A DNA stretch of 64,000 nucleotides from Streptomyces halobius (GTDB taxonomy: Bacteria > Actinomycetota > Actinomycetes > Streptomycetales > Streptomycetaceae), in NCBI RefSeq assembly GCF_023277745.1, contig NZ_CP086322.1:1984001-2048000 (forward strand), read 5' to 3'. This document shows, piece after piece, positions 27,844 through 36,966 of the stretch; within the stretch, counting starts at the first letter, position 1; each line of letters opens with the position of its first letter. The notes under the pieces are model-generated. The model saw only the letters and a program-made list of their open reading frames with translations. It ran no database searches and was not told the origin of the DNA. The position numbers and the translations under genes were made by a program.

Positions 27844-28239
27844 ATGACCGACGTGCTGGACGCGCGCTGGGGCCGGATCACTCATGTCACGGTGAACCCG
27901 ACTCGCTGGCCCGTGGTGCCGCGAAAGATGCCGGTGACCGGGCATACGGTGCACGTGGGCTGGTTCGCCGAAGAGCAGGCCCCGAACAGGCTGGTCCTCC
28001 TCTCCTGCACCGCGGGTCGCTGGGACCTGCTGGTGATCCCGCCGGAGACCGGCGCTGCCGCCGCCGCCCGGCTGATGTCCGCCGCGGCCACTCCCGGCGG
28101 CCTCCGCACCGCCAGCGCGCTGATGGCGAGCGAGGACACCACCTGCGAGGATCCGGACGGCGGAGCCGCCCGAGCCGCCCGGAAAAGGTCGGTGTCATCT
28201 GCGGCCCTCCACCTCACGTGCACGCTCACGCGTGACTGA
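27844..28239 (+). CDS. DUF5994-type protein lacking the N-terminal part
   Basis: A 131-residue protein whose body (WGRITHVTVNPTRWPVVPRK, then VTGHTVHVGWFAEEQAPNRL and LLVIPPETGAAAAARLM) matches the C-terminal half of the actinobacterial DUF5994 family. Members I recall begin with a section containing a DGAWWPRSRDL-type motif, which is missing here. The gene appears 5'-truncated but still has an ATG at the break. The tail after residue 95 is unlike the family. Function is unknown. Confidence 0.65.
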   Translation: MTDVLDARWGRITHVTVNPTRWPVVPRKMPVTGHTVHVGWFAEEQAPNRLVLLSCTAGRWDLLVIPPETGAAAAARLMSAAATPGGLRTASALMASEDTTCEDPDGGAARAARKRSVSSAALHLTCTLTRD

Positions 28240-28509
28240 TCGACACAACGGCACGCGGGCGGGATCCGTGAGTTCACGTCCGTGGACATGGTCTGCAGCG
28301 AACACGGTTCCAGCGCTCCGCCTTGCCGGGACTCGGTACGCGTGCCCTGCCGCGATCGGGCTTCTCGGGCGGGAGCATCGGCTCTTGGACGCTCCCGTTC
28401 GGCTCGGGGAACCAGGACGGCCTTCGGCGGACCGACCGGCGCGGGAATGCCGTACACCCCGCACCACGGCGGCCCCGCTGCCGCACCCTGGGGGCGATAC
28501 GGTCACCCC

Positions 28510-29040
28510 ATGGCTGACGTGCGGTTGACGACCTCCTCCTACCTGGTGCTCGGGATCATCGACAAGCTGGGCGAGGCGAGTGCCTACGATGTGAAGGGGG
28601 AGGCGGCGCGGACGGTGGCGCCGTTCTGGTCGGTGCCGCACGCGCAGGTGTACGCGCAGTGCGACCGGCTGCTGGAAGCGGGTCTGCTGTCGCAGGTACG
28701 GCAGGAAAGCGGACGCAACCGCAGAGTGCTGGCGCTGACCGAGCGGGGCCAGGCCGCCCTTGAGGAGTGGCTCGACAATCCCGAGTTCGTGCCGGTGGAG
28801 GCGAGGGAACGCGGCATCCTGAAGCTGTGGTTCGGGGGCCGACCGGAAGTGCTGGCCCCGGTTCAGCTGGACGAGCACCGGCGCACCCTGCGTTCGTACG
28901 AGGAACTCGCCGACGAGGTAGGGGAGTTGCTGGAGCCGGGGCAGCGCGAGGCGCTGGAGTTCGGGATCCGTTACGAGCGGATGATGGTCGACTTCTGGAA
29001 GTGGGTGCGGCGCCGGGAAGAGCGTACGGCGGGCTCCTGA
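28510..29040 (+). CDS. PadR-family transcriptional regulator
   Basis: A 176-residue PadR regulator. The N-terminal winged helix reads TTSSYLVLGIIDKLGEASAY, then WSVPHAQVYAQCDRLLEAGL, with ALTERGQAALEEWL closing the wing. A C-terminal dimerisation helix follows (EEERT-type, ending KWVRRREERTAGS). It lies upstream of a DUF2306 gene in the same direction, with a perfect palindrome in between (29087-29105) that is a natural target for it. Confidence 0.88.
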   Translation: MADVRLTTSSYLVLGIIDKLGEASAYDVKGEAARTVAPFWSVPHAQVYAQCDRLLEAGLLSQVRQESGRNRRVLALTERGQAALEEWLDNPEFVPVEARERGILKLWFGGRPEVLAPVQLDEHRRTLRSYEELADEVGELLEPGQREALEFGIRYERMMVDFWKWVRRREERTAGS

Positions 29041-29053
29041 CGGCCATGGACCG

Positions 29054-29105
29054 TTGACCTCGGCGGCGGTTCGCTCTACCGTCTCGATAGTCCAACATGG
29101 ACTAT
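29054..29105 (+). promoter_or_regulatory. Promoter and palindromic operator before the DUF2306 gene
   Basis: TTGACC (29054-29059) and TACCGT (29077-29082) are separated by 17 bp, a plausible sigma-70-type pair. Overlapping the expected start point is a perfect 19-bp palindrome, ATAGTCCAACATGGACTAT (29087-29105; 8-bp arms, 3-nt centre). The upstream PadR gene is the likely binder. Confidence 0.6.
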
Positions 29106-29142
29106 TGGCTGGCCGTGTAGCGGCCAGGAGCAGGAGGTCGCC

Positions 29143-30321
29143 GTGCGTCTTCCGACGAAAAGGACCTGGCGCCGTGGTGCTGCGATCGCGGTGACGGTCG
29201 TGTGCGTCGCCTACGCGCCGATCGCGATGACCGAACTGTGGCCGTACGCTCGCTCCGGCGCCCCCGCGTTCGGCGAGTGGCTGCTGTCCCGCGCCGTCTC
29301 GCCGCGCTATGTCGCCGACGCCCTGGCCACCAGGATCGAGCCCTACCGGCACAGTCTGCTGCCGATGATCCTGCACTCGGTGCTCGGTGGCGTACTCATG
29401 CTCCTCGGCCCTGCGCAGCTGCTGACGGCAGCGCGGCGGCGTACCCGGCTGCACCACGCGCTCGGCGTGGTCTTCGCGGTCACGGTGTACGCCTCGATGG
29501 CGGGCGCCGGACTGTACCTGGTGCGCACCGCTCCCGAAGACGCCTTCAGCGGGGCGGCGTTCTGGATCGTGCTCGCCACCATACTGGTGGGCACCGTGCT
29601 GAGTGTGACCTTCGGCATCCTGGCCGCCGTCGGCGGCTTTCCGGACCTGCACCAGCGGTGGATGCTGCTGTGCTACGGCTTTCTGCTGACCGCGCCCCTG
29701 CTGCGCCTGGAGTGGGGCGGTCTGCCGTTGCTGCTGCCGGGGCTGTCCATGGCCGAGATCAACCAGGTGGCGATCATGCATCTGGGGTCGGTGGTCGCCT
29801 TCGGCGCTCTCATCGCCTCGCGCACCCTGGACCGGCGCACGACGGTTGACGGGGTGTCCGGGTCGTGGGCCCCGCTGCCGGTGCTGGCCGCGGCCCACCT
29901 GGCCGGCGCCGCCGCTCTGACCTGGATCGCCTCCTCGTACCTGGACTTCGGAGCGACGGGGCGGCGTCTGCTGCTCGCCTACTTGTTGCCGTACGCCGTC
30001 ACGTACGTCGTCATGGTCACCAGCGCTCGGCGAGCGGGGCGGCAGGGGCGCACCTGGGCCCGGGAGGAGTGGCGGCTGCACCTGACGGCACTGTGTCTGG
30101 CCCCGGTGCTGTCGGTCGGCGCGGCCCCGGTCTTCGAGCGCACCCTCGGCCTCGACCACCACACGGCGCTGTCCGCCGGCGTCACCATCGGGTGCGGACT
30201 CCTCGCCGTCGCGGCGACCTCGGTGGTGAGCCTCCGTGTCATGTACGCCCGCGAGCTGCGCAAGCGGGCCGCCGTTCCTGTCGCCCGGCCCACCTCCCCC
30301 ACCGCCTCACCCATCCCGTGA
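29143..30321 (+). CDS. DUF2306-type integral membrane protein
   Basis: A 392-residue protein with about ten hydrophobic helices. The DUF2306 marks are RHSLLPMILHSVLGGVLMLLGPAQL, RLHHALGVVF and FPDLHQRWMLLCYGFLLTAPLLRLEW, read in parts with conserved His residues. The GTG start has an AGGAGG six bases upstream. Function is unknown in the family. The preceding PadR regulator and operator suggest induction by a small molecule. Confidence 0.8.
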   Translation: MRLPTKRTWRRGAAIAVTVVCVAYAPIAMTELWPYARSGAPAFGEWLLSRAVSPRYVADALATRIEPYRHSLLPMILHSVLGGVLMLLGPAQLLTAARRRTRLHHALGVVFAVTVYASMAGAGLYLVRTAPEDAFSGAAFWIVLATILVGTVLSVTFGILAAVGGFPDLHQRWMLLCYGFLLTAPLLRLEWGGLPLLLPGLSMAEINQVAIMHLGSVVAFGALIASRTLDRRTTVDGVSGSWAPLPVLAAAHLAGAAALTWIASSYLDFGATGRRLLLAYLLPYAVTYVVMVTSARRAGRQGRTWAREEWRLHLTALCLAPVLSVGAAPVFERTLGLDHHTALSAGVTIGCGLLAVAATSVVSLRVMYARELRKRAAVPVARPTSPTASPIP

Positions 30322-30422
30322 CGCGCACCGCGGTACGCGGTCACCCGCCCCGGCACATCGCCGCAACCGGAACCGTCCGCACGCTCCCCAGGCCGCCCCG
30401 CCCGGAAACGGAAGCCCTCCTC

Positions 30423-31361
30423 ATGCCGCATCAAACCGACGCATCCAACACCCCCGAATCCGCCGAGCCGGGCACCCCGGCACCCGTGTCCGTGCCCCCG
30501 GCCACGGCGCGCACGGCCGCCTCCGGCGGACGCCGCCTGACCGCAGGAGTGGCCATGCTCGCCACCGCGGTGGCCGTGACCAGCCTCCTCGTCGGCACAC
30601 TCCTGACAGCCGTCAGCCTCACCGGCCACGTCTTCGGCGCCTGGCCATCCCCCGAGTCGCTGACCCCGGGCCTGATCGGCGCCGCCATGCTGGGGACCGC
30701 GCCGGGCCTGTTCGCCGTCAGGCGGGCGGGGCGCTGGGAGGAAGCGCGCACGCTTCTCCACCCCTTGGCCATCGCCCTCGTCGGACTGTTCACCGTGGGC
30801 CTGCTCAACGTCGGCCGGCTGTACGTCGCCGAGGGCGGAACCGTCCTCTCCGTGCTGTTCAGCCTGGGCTGGCTCTTCGTACTGGGCCTGCTGTGCGTAT
30901 GGGCCGTGATCTCCCTTGCCCTGCAACACCTCGTCCCCGCCGAACCGCTCAACGCCCCCGCCGTGCCCCTGCCCAGCTGGTCCAAACCACCCATGGCCGT
31001 ACTCGGCTCGGCATGGCTGGGCATCGGCACCGGCCTGCTGATCCGCCCCGGCTTCTGGGCCGACTTCGTCCCCTGGAACACCAACCGCCTCGACGCACAG
31101 GCACTGGGCGTGTGGGCCCTCGCCCTCGGCGTCGGCGTCCTGGGTGCTCTCGCCGAGGACGACCTGACCCGAACCCGCCCCGCCCTCCTCGCCCTGCCGG
31201 GCACCGCGGCCGCCATGACCGTCGTCCTGGCCTGCCGCGCCGCCCACGTCGACTGGACCTCCGGCCCCGCCCTCAGTCTCGTCTTCATGGTGACGGGCTT
31301 GCTGTGCGCGGGCGGGAGCGGACGCGTCCTGCTGTCGAGGTCCTCGGCACCCCACAACTGA
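30423..31361 (+). CDS. Multi-spanning membrane protein, unrecognised
   Basis: A 312-residue protein with a 40-residue Pro/Thr-rich cytoplasmic start and seven or eight hydrophobic helices (for example VAMLATAVAVTSLLVGTLLT and FSLGWLFVLGLLCVWAVISL). It follows the DUF2306 gene by about 100 bp in the same direction and may share its promoter. No domain is recognised. The ribosome site is weak (GGAAG). Confidence 0.65.
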   Translation: MPHQTDASNTPESAEPGTPAPVSVPPATARTAASGGRRLTAGVAMLATAVAVTSLLVGTLLTAVSLTGHVFGAWPSPESLTPGLIGAAMLGTAPGLFAVRRAGRWEEARTLLHPLAIALVGLFTVGLLNVGRLYVAEGGTVLSVLFSLGWLFVLGLLCVWAVISLALQHLVPAEPLNAPAVPLPSWSKPPMAVLGSAWLGIGTGLLIRPGFWADFVPWNTNRLDAQALGVWALALGVGVLGALAEDDLTRTRPALLALPGTAAAMTVVLACRAAHVDWTSGPALSLVFMVTGLLCAGGSGRVLLSRSSAPHN

Positions 31362-31533
31362 CGACAACTGACGAGGCCCGCACGGACAGCCCGGCTTCGA
31401 CGCATGAGACGGCCGCCCTGGGAAGTCTGCGTTCGAGCTGTCCCGCACGCAGTCGTTCGTCGAGAGCCACCCAGCCACCCCTGCCGCCGGTGGCTGGGGC
31501 CCCCACCGCGCCGCTGCGCTGGATTCGGCGCGC

Positions 31534-33369
31534 TCAGCGTGCGTAGATGGCATCGATCACCCGGGCGTAGGCCGTCTCGATCGCGCGGCGCTTGATCTTG
31601 CGCGAGGGCGTCATCAGGCCGTTCTCCTCGGTGAAGGGGGTGGGCAGGATGCGGTGGGCCCGGATGGACTCGGCCTTCGAGACCAGGGTGTTGGCGGCGC
31701 TGATCGCCCTGCGGATCTCGGCTTCCAGGTCGGGGTCGCGCACCATGTCCGGGTCCGGGTATGCGATGTCGAACGGCCGCTTGCCGCGCAGGGACAGCCA
31801 CTGCTCCAGCGCCTGCAGGTCCAGGGTCACCAGGGCGGCCACGAACGGCCGGTCGTTGCCGACGACGATGCAGTGCTCGATGAGCGGGTGTTCCCGTACG
31901 CGCTCTTCGAGGATCGCGGGCGACAGGTTCTTGCCGCTGGCGGTGACGATGAGCTCCTTCTTGCGGCCGGTGATGGTGAGGTAGCCGTCCTCGTCGAGGG
32001 AGCCGAGGTCGCCCGTGGCCAGCCAGCCGTCCTTCAGGGCCTGCGCCGTGGCCTCTGAGTCGCCCAGGTAGCCGGAGAAGACGGTGTCCCCGCGCAGCAT
32101 GATCTCACCGTCGTCGCCCAGGCGCAGGCTCATGCCGGGGACGGGACGGCCAACGGTGCCGAAGCGGACCTCGCCGGGCGGGTTGGCGGTCGCGGCGGCG
32201 GTGGACTCGGTGAGGCCGTAGCCTTCGTAGATGGTCACCCCCGCTCCCTCGAAGAACAGTCCGAGCCTGCGGCCCATCGTGGAGCCGCCGCTCACGGCGT
32301 TCTGCACCCGGCCGCCCATCGCCTCGCGCACCTTGCCGTAGACGAAGGTGTCGAAGAAGAGGTGTTGCAGACGGAGCGCCGGGGAAGGTCCGGGTCCCTT
32401 GCCGAAGGCGGACCGCTCCCGTGCTTCCGCGTAGCGGACGGCGACGTCCACGGCCCGGTCGAATGCCGCGAGGTTCCCCTCCGTTTCGGCCTTGAAGCGG
32501 GCCGAGTTGAAGACCTTCTCGAAGACGTAGGGGACGGCGAGGACGAAGGTGGGCCGGAAAGCGGCGAAGTCCGGCAACAGCGCCTCGGCAGACATGTCGG
32601 GCTGGTGGCCGAGGCACCCCCCGGCCCGGACGGCCCCGACCTGGATCATCCGTCCGAAGACATGGGCGAGGGGCAGGAAGAGGAGGGTGGACGGCTGATC
32701 GCCGTTCGGAGGCTCGAAGATGGGGCGCCAGCGGGCGATGAGGTTGTCGCACTCGGCCATGAAGTTGCCGTGCGTGAGGACGCATCCCCGGGGCTGTCCT
32801 GTGGTGCCGGAGGTGTAGATGATGGTCGCGACGGCGTCGGGTGTGACGGCGAGCCGGTGGCGGTGCACCACGTCGTCGCCGATCCGCTCGCCGTCCGCCA
32901 CCAGGATGTCGACGGCGCCGGCGTCGAGCTGCCACACCCGGGTGAGCCCGGGAAGCCGGTCGATGACCGAGGCGAGGGTCATCGCATGGTCCTCGTGCTC
33001 GACGACGCAGCCCTGGGCGTGGGTGTCGTGCAGGATCCAGGCGAGCTGCTCGGCGGAGGCGGTGGGGTAGACGGGGACGGGCTCGGCGCCGATGCTCCAC
33101 AAGGCGAAGTCGAAGAGCGTCCACTCGTACCGGGTACGGGACATGACGGCCACCCGGTCGCCGAAGCGGATGCCCTGGGCGAGCAGCCCCTTGGCAAGGG
33201 CCAGTACCTCGTCGCGGAACTCGTTAGCGGTCACATCCCGCCACCGGCCGTCCACCTTGCGGCCGAAGAGCACCCTGTCCGGTGTCTTCTCGGCATGGCC
33301 GAAGACCGAATCGGCAAGGCCGCCGACACGGGGCGCTGTCTCCAGGGACGGCACGGTGATTTCGCGCAC
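31534..33369 (-). CDS. Long-chain fatty-acid-CoA ligase (AMP-forming)
   Basis: Activates fatty acids to acyl-CoA through an acyl-adenylate. The 611-residue protein is of the FadD15/long-chain type. Motifs are YTSGTTGQPRGCVLTHGN (ATP loop), YGLTESTAA, the hinge region DGWLATGDLG followed by ITGRKKELIVTASGKNLSP, and a C-terminal Lys in TPSRKIKRR. I start at the GTG at 33369, which has AAGGA seven bases upstream. It converges with the membrane-protein gene at 31361. No partner genes suggest a specific pathway. Confidence 0.92.
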   Translation of the reverse strand: MREITVPSLETAPRVGGLADSVFGHAEKTPDRVLFGRKVDGRWRDVTANEFRDEVLALAKGLLAQGIRFGDRVAVMSRTRYEWTLFDFALWSIGAEPVPVYPTASAEQLAWILHDTHAQGCVVEHEDHAMTLASVIDRLPGLTRVWQLDAGAVDILVADGERIGDDVVHRHRLAVTPDAVATIIYTSGTTGQPRGCVLTHGNFMAECDNLIARWRPIFEPPNGDQPSTLLFLPLAHVFGRMIQVGAVRAGGCLGHQPDMSAEALLPDFAAFRPTFVLAVPYVFEKVFNSARFKAETEGNLAAFDRAVDVAVRYAEARERSAFGKGPGPSPALRLQHLFFDTFVYGKVREAMGGRVQNAVSGGSTMGRRLGLFFEGAGVTIYEGYGLTESTAAATANPPGEVRFGTVGRPVPGMSLRLGDDGEIMLRGDTVFSGYLGDSEATAQALKDGWLATGDLGSLDEDGYLTITGRKKELIVTASGKNLSPAILEERVREHPLIEHCIVVGNDRPFVAALVTLDLQALEQWLSLRGKRPFDIAYPDPDMVRDPDLEAEIRRAISAANTLVSKAESIRAHRILPTPFTEENGLMTPSRKIKRRAIETAYARVIDAIYAR

Positions 33370-33579
33370 GCGTGATCCTTGCGGGAGTGTACGGGGAGGG
33401 GGTGGCCGTAAGGTACCTGTTCTCCCGGCGTCCGTCCCGTCACCCACCGCAAGGCGAAAATCAGACAATTATTCAACTTGCTGCCCTGACCTGCTCGGCC
33501 ATGGCCTCTCGATGACCGCCGACGCGCCAGATCCCGCTAGCAGCCACCGGGATCTTCACCAAACCTCCTCTCAAAGCAT

Positions 33580-33895
33580 CGCATCGATGAGCTCTTCACC
33601 GGCTCCATGTGCGCCATGGCACAGCGCCACGGCGTCCCGGCTTTCCCGGCCGCTTCGGTGGCGGAGGTGTCAGTCCGCGAGGACGTTACCGCCGACGACG
33701 GCCGATACGTCACCGCCTACCGCTACGAGGTAGGTGCTGTGCCTGGTGCATACCTGGGAGAGGCCGGCAGCTGATGCCACGCACCGCCTGCTGCTCCAAC
33801 AGCGCGTCATCGAAGCCGGCGGCCGTACAGCCACCACGTTCGACGAGTCTGCCCGGCCCGCCCCGAGCGCCCTTGTCGTCGGGAGGATCCCGTGA
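33580..33895 (+). pseudogene. Remnant of a small regulator-like gene
   Basis: A coding-like frame (RIDELFTGSMCAMAQRHGVP, DDGRYVTAYRYEV) runs from about 33580 and then shifts near 33735 to a second frame (HTWERPAADATHRLLLQQRV, ending VVGRIP). The combined reading looks like one protein with a frameshift. I do not recognise the family. It is followed without a gap by two tiny coupled frames. Confidence 0.35.
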
Positions 33896-33948
33896 CTCCT
33901 CACCGGCGGCGGACGACAGCGCTGGACGCGATCGAGGCCGCACGATGA
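33892..33948 (+). CDS. Tiny coupled reading frame (18 residues)
   Basis: GTG at 33892 follows GGGAGGA by three to five bases and overlaps the preceding stop. It encodes VTPHRRRTTALDAIEAAR, and its stop overlaps the next ATG (ATGA). The double overlap suggests a translated leader or a remnant of a gene train. It is too short to identify. Confidence 0.3.
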   Translation: MTPHRRRTTALDAIEAAR

Positions 33949-34120
33949 GCGGCCGTCAGCATCCACAGATCGGCGATGAGGTCGAGCACGCCACTGACCG
34001 CCGGACGATTGTCACGGACATCAGGAACGGCATTCCGTACCTGCCGAGCGGTGGGGCATGGGGTGTGGGCGGCTGAGGAGCCGGACTCACTGAGGGTGGT
34101 ACGGACGCGGTCGCAGCGGT
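33945..34120 (+). pseudogene. Small hypothetical protein, frameshifted
   Basis: It begins MSGRQHPQIGDEVEHATDRR, TIVTDIRNGIPYL, then the coding signal moves to another frame: GHGVWAAEEPDSLRVVRTRS. The order resembles small Streptomyces proteins (GDEVxDxxTGRRxVVTDVR ... ERLxVVRTR) found in mobile-element gene trains. The frame change near 34045 makes the C-terminus wrong in the open frame. Confidence 0.4.
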
Positions 34121-34162
34121 GTGGTGCTTGGTGCGGGCGTAGTGCAAGAACGGGTCGGGATG

Positions 34163-35455
34163 TCAGTCCAGGGTCATGCCGCGGCGGCCGATGCGGTTGA
34201 GGTCGTCGAGGGTGGAGCGGCCGGTCCAGGTGCGCTCGTAGTGCTCGGAGGGGAAGTCGCTGGGGCTGGAGCCGGTGAGGAAGGCTGCGCGGACTTCGTC
34301 GGCGTAGCGCTCGTTGCGGGGGCACCAGGGGGCGGCGGGGATGTACATGACGTTGCCCCACCCCTTCTGGTCCTTGACCGGGGCCACGCTGTGGATCATG
34401 TCGCAGTGCCACCAGACCGAGTCGCCCGCGCGCACGTCGGGGATCGGGGTCAGGGCTCGATACAGCATCGGGTGCCAGCGCTTGGTGACGGGGAAGACCT
34501 GGTTGACGGTCACGCCGCACATGGAGTCTTCGGGGACGTCCGGCAGCAGGGGCCGCAGCAGCAAGTAGGCCATGATTTCGGGTATCGGCACCGTGTGCAG
34601 CACGCCCTGGTCGGCGTCCATGTCCGACAGTGCGGTCCAGCCCTGGAAGGTGCGGAACGCGGAGCACATGGTGGAGCCCGGGTACTGGGGTCCGGTGGTG
34701 CGGTGGGCGGCGTCCCAGGGGTCGTACTTCTCGGCGGAGCCGTCGAAGAGGTGCCGGAAGGCCTTCTGGTACTCCTCGGTCATCCACAGGTCCAGGGTGC
34801 CCGGGTCGCAGTGGGTGCCCAGGCCGGAGGAGTCCGTCCCGGGCGGACGGCGGCGGATGCGGTCGGGGTACAGCGCATCGCGGTCGGGGTCGAACCACTG
34901 CGTGCCGTCGGAGGTGTGCTTCCAGAACGAATTGAGGAAGGACTGGACCGTGGCCATGCGCTCGGACTGCCGCGCCTGCATCTGGGCCCGGGACCAGTAG
35001 ACGGGGTAGATCTCGGGCTTGGAGCCGACGCTGCCGAAGAAGTCGTCGCCGGGACCGGCGTAGTTCTCGAAGAACCCGTTGCGCCCGACGTAGTCGACGA
35101 TGTCGGCGTCCCAGGCCAGCGCCTGCTCGCGCGGGAAGTGGCCGCGTACGACGAGGCACCCCCGCCGCTTGATTTTGGCCATGTCCGTCGGCGTGACGGT
35201 TCCGTCGTGGATCGCGTCGTAGTCCAGGACCGGCCACACCTCCTCACCGCGTTCCCGCTCGGCCTCGATCTCGGCGATACGGGTCTCGATGTGCTCTTCG
35301 ATGATCGCGAGCACCTCCTGGACCGTGCGGCCCGAGGCTTCGATGCGGGCGCGCAGTGCGGGCTTGATCTCGCGGATGGCGGCCCCGAGGTCGTCCGGGG
35401 TCTCCTCCCAGTGCGGCAGGACGGGTGCTTGGTGTGACTCGGCGGCGAGCGTCAT
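34163..35455 (-). CDS. DUF1479 (YbiU-like) putative non-heme iron oxygenase
   Basis: A 430-residue cytoplasmic protein of the DUF1479 family, with a cupin-like fold resembling 2-oxoglutarate/Fe(II) oxygenases. A candidate metal triad is the His and Asp in LGTHCDPGTLDLWM and the His in VWWHCDMIHSVAPV. Other landmarks are GCLVVRGHFPREQALAW and YIPAAPWCPRNERY. AAAGGAG lies seven bases before the ATG. It is divergent from a ROK regulator with an 82-bp intergenic region, so it is probably controlled by that regulator. The substrate is unknown. Confidence 0.82.
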   Translation of the reverse strand: MTLAAESHQAPVLPHWEETPDDLGAAIREIKPALRARIEASGRTVQEVLAIIEEHIETRIAEIEAERERGEEVWPVLDYDAIHDGTVTPTDMAKIKRRGCLVVRGHFPREQALAWDADIVDYVGRNGFFENYAGPGDDFFGSVGSKPEIYPVYWSRAQMQARQSERMATVQSFLNSFWKHTSDGTQWFDPDRDALYPDRIRRRPPGTDSSGLGTHCDPGTLDLWMTEEYQKAFRHLFDGSAEKYDPWDAAHRTTGPQYPGSTMCSAFRTFQGWTALSDMDADQGVLHTVPIPEIMAYLLLRPLLPDVPEDSMCGVTVNQVFPVTKRWHPMLYRALTPIPDVRAGDSVWWHCDMIHSVAPVKDQKGWGNVMYIPAAPWCPRNERYADEVRAAFLTGSSPSDFPSEHYERTWTGRSTLDDLNRIGRRGMTLD

Positions 35456-35478
35456 CGCTCGACTCCTTTGGTGAGGGC

Positions 35479-35534
35479 TCCTTACTGAATATGACGGTAA
35501 ACCTCCTCCGAACATTTGGGCAAGAGTCCTTACT
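35479..35534. promoter_or_regulatory. Direct repeats between DUF1479 and ROK regulator genes
   Basis: TCCTTACT occurs at 35479-35486 and 35527-35534, spaced 48 bp, in the 82-bp divergent region. The AT-rich stretch between (GAATATGACGGTAAAC) may hold the promoters. They are candidate operator half-sites for the ROK regulator; the second copy lies directly before its start codon. Confidence 0.35.
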
Positions 35535-35537
35535 AGC

Positions 35538-36689
35538 ATGGCGTTCATGGCCCCACGGAAACCGTCGCTGGAGATGCTGCGCGCCCTGACCGATGAGAAC
35601 GTGTTGCGCTCCCTCATGACGCACCCGCGCCTGACCCGGGCGGAGATCTCCGCCTGCACCGGCATCTCCAAGCCCACGATCTCCGACAGCGTCCGACGCC
35701 TGAGCGAAGCCGGCCTGGTCATCGACACCGGTGAACGCACCACCGGGCGAGGACGCGTCGGCTCGTACTACTCACTCGCCCCGCAGCTCGGCACCGCACT
35801 GGTGGCCAGCATCACGCCGCACGAGGTGGTGGCCGAAGCCGTCGACGCGCTCGGCGATGTCCAAGGAGAGGTGCACACCGCACTGGGGCCGAGCGCGGGA
35901 GTGCAGCTGGCCACCGAGTCCCTCGCCGCGGCAGTCGGCCGACTGGCCGAGCAGACCACCGGAGAATTGCGCACCGCGGTGGTCAGCGCCGCCGACCCGG
36001 TGGACCGCACCACCGGCCGGCTCGTCCACCTGCCCGACGCCCCCTTCCTCGTCGGCGACCTCGACCCGCCCGCCGTCCTGGCCACCCGCGTGACCGGTCC
36101 CGTCCTGGTGGACAACGACGTCAACTGGGCCGCCCGCGCCGAGCACCACGCCGGCTGCGCCGCCGGTGTCGACGACTTCATCTATCTCCACCTCGGCGAA
36201 GGCCTCGGCTGCGCCGTGGTCAACGACGGCGCCGTCCGGCGCGGCCACCACGGACTCGTCGGGGAGATCGCCCACCTCTGTACGGCAGGCCCCGACGAAA
36301 CGGCCATGCCCTTCACGGAGGTCTTCGCCGCCCTCGGCCTGCGCCGGCCCGCCTCCACCGCCATCGACGTCACCGCCCTCCAGGCGCTCCTTGACGGAGA
36401 CGACAAGCAGACAGAGCAGACCTGCACCGCCCTCGCCCGCGCGATCGGTGGAGTGCTGGCCGCGGCCGTCTCCCTCGCGGACCCGCAGATGATCGTCATC
36501 GGGGGCGAATGGGGCGGCCACCCTCGCATGGTCACCGCGATCGACGACCACTTCAGCCACACCCCGCGGCCCGTCCCCGTCACCGCCGCCGCACTGGCCT
36601 CACCCGAACTGGCCGGCGCACGCACCCGCGCCGTGGAAGAACTCCGCTCACTCATCGTCCAATCGGCGCTTCCCACCGCGGACCAGTGA
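35538..36689 (+). CDS. ROK-family transcriptional regulator without the zinc motif
   Basis: A 383-residue protein with an N-terminal winged HTH (TRAEISACTGISKPTISDSV) and a ROK-fold domain (VDNDVNWAARAEHHAG, YLHLGEGLGCAVVNDG, GGEWGGHP). The normal CxCGxxGCxE zinc signature after GEIAHL is replaced by CTAGPDETAMP, so it may not bind zinc. There is no obvious ribosome site; the start could be at 35538 or 35547. It is divergent from the DUF1479 gene. Confidence 0.82.
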   Translation: MAFMAPRKPSLEMLRALTDENVLRSLMTHPRLTRAEISACTGISKPTISDSVRRLSEAGLVIDTGERTTGRGRVGSYYSLAPQLGTALVASITPHEVVAEAVDALGDVQGEVHTALGPSAGVQLATESLAAAVGRLAEQTTGELRTAVVSAADPVDRTTGRLVHLPDAPFLVGDLDPPAVLATRVTGPVLVDNDVNWAARAEHHAGCAAGVDDFIYLHLGEGLGCAVVNDGAVRRGHHGLVGEIAHLCTAGPDETAMPFTEVFAALGLRRPASTAIDVTALQALLDGDDKQTEQTCTALARAIGGVLAAAVSLADPQMIVIGGEWGGHPRMVTAIDDHFSHTPRPVPVTAAALASPELAGARTRAVEELRSLIVQSALPTADQ

Positions 36690-36768
36690 CCCGGGCGGAT
36701 CCCGCCCCTTTCCACTCTCACAGGTCTCCCATGACTTCACCGCACCGCTCACGGCACCTGTCCACCGC

Positions 36769-36939
36769 ATGCCCCGACAGCGGCTCGTCGTTACCGACAT
36801 GGACGGCACTCTCCTGGACGACGGCATGGTGTACATCGCCGAGAAAGGCACCCACATCGTCCGAGACGGCATTGAACTCGGCGCCGACCCTCTCGACTCT
36901 GCCGTCACGCCGCGGATCGTCAAGTCCGCGCGACAGTAA
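36769..36939 (+). pseudogene. HAD-hydrolase N-terminal fragment
   Basis: A 56-residue frame begins MPRQRLVVTDMDGTLLDDGM, the motif I of HAD phosphatases. It then runs into a short unrelated-looking tail (VRDGIELGADPLDSAVTPRI) and stops. A working HAD enzyme needs over 200 residues, so this is a truncated and possibly chimeric relic. Confidence 0.55.
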
Positions 36940-36966
36940 TCCACTTCTCCGACCAGTCCTCGTCTC

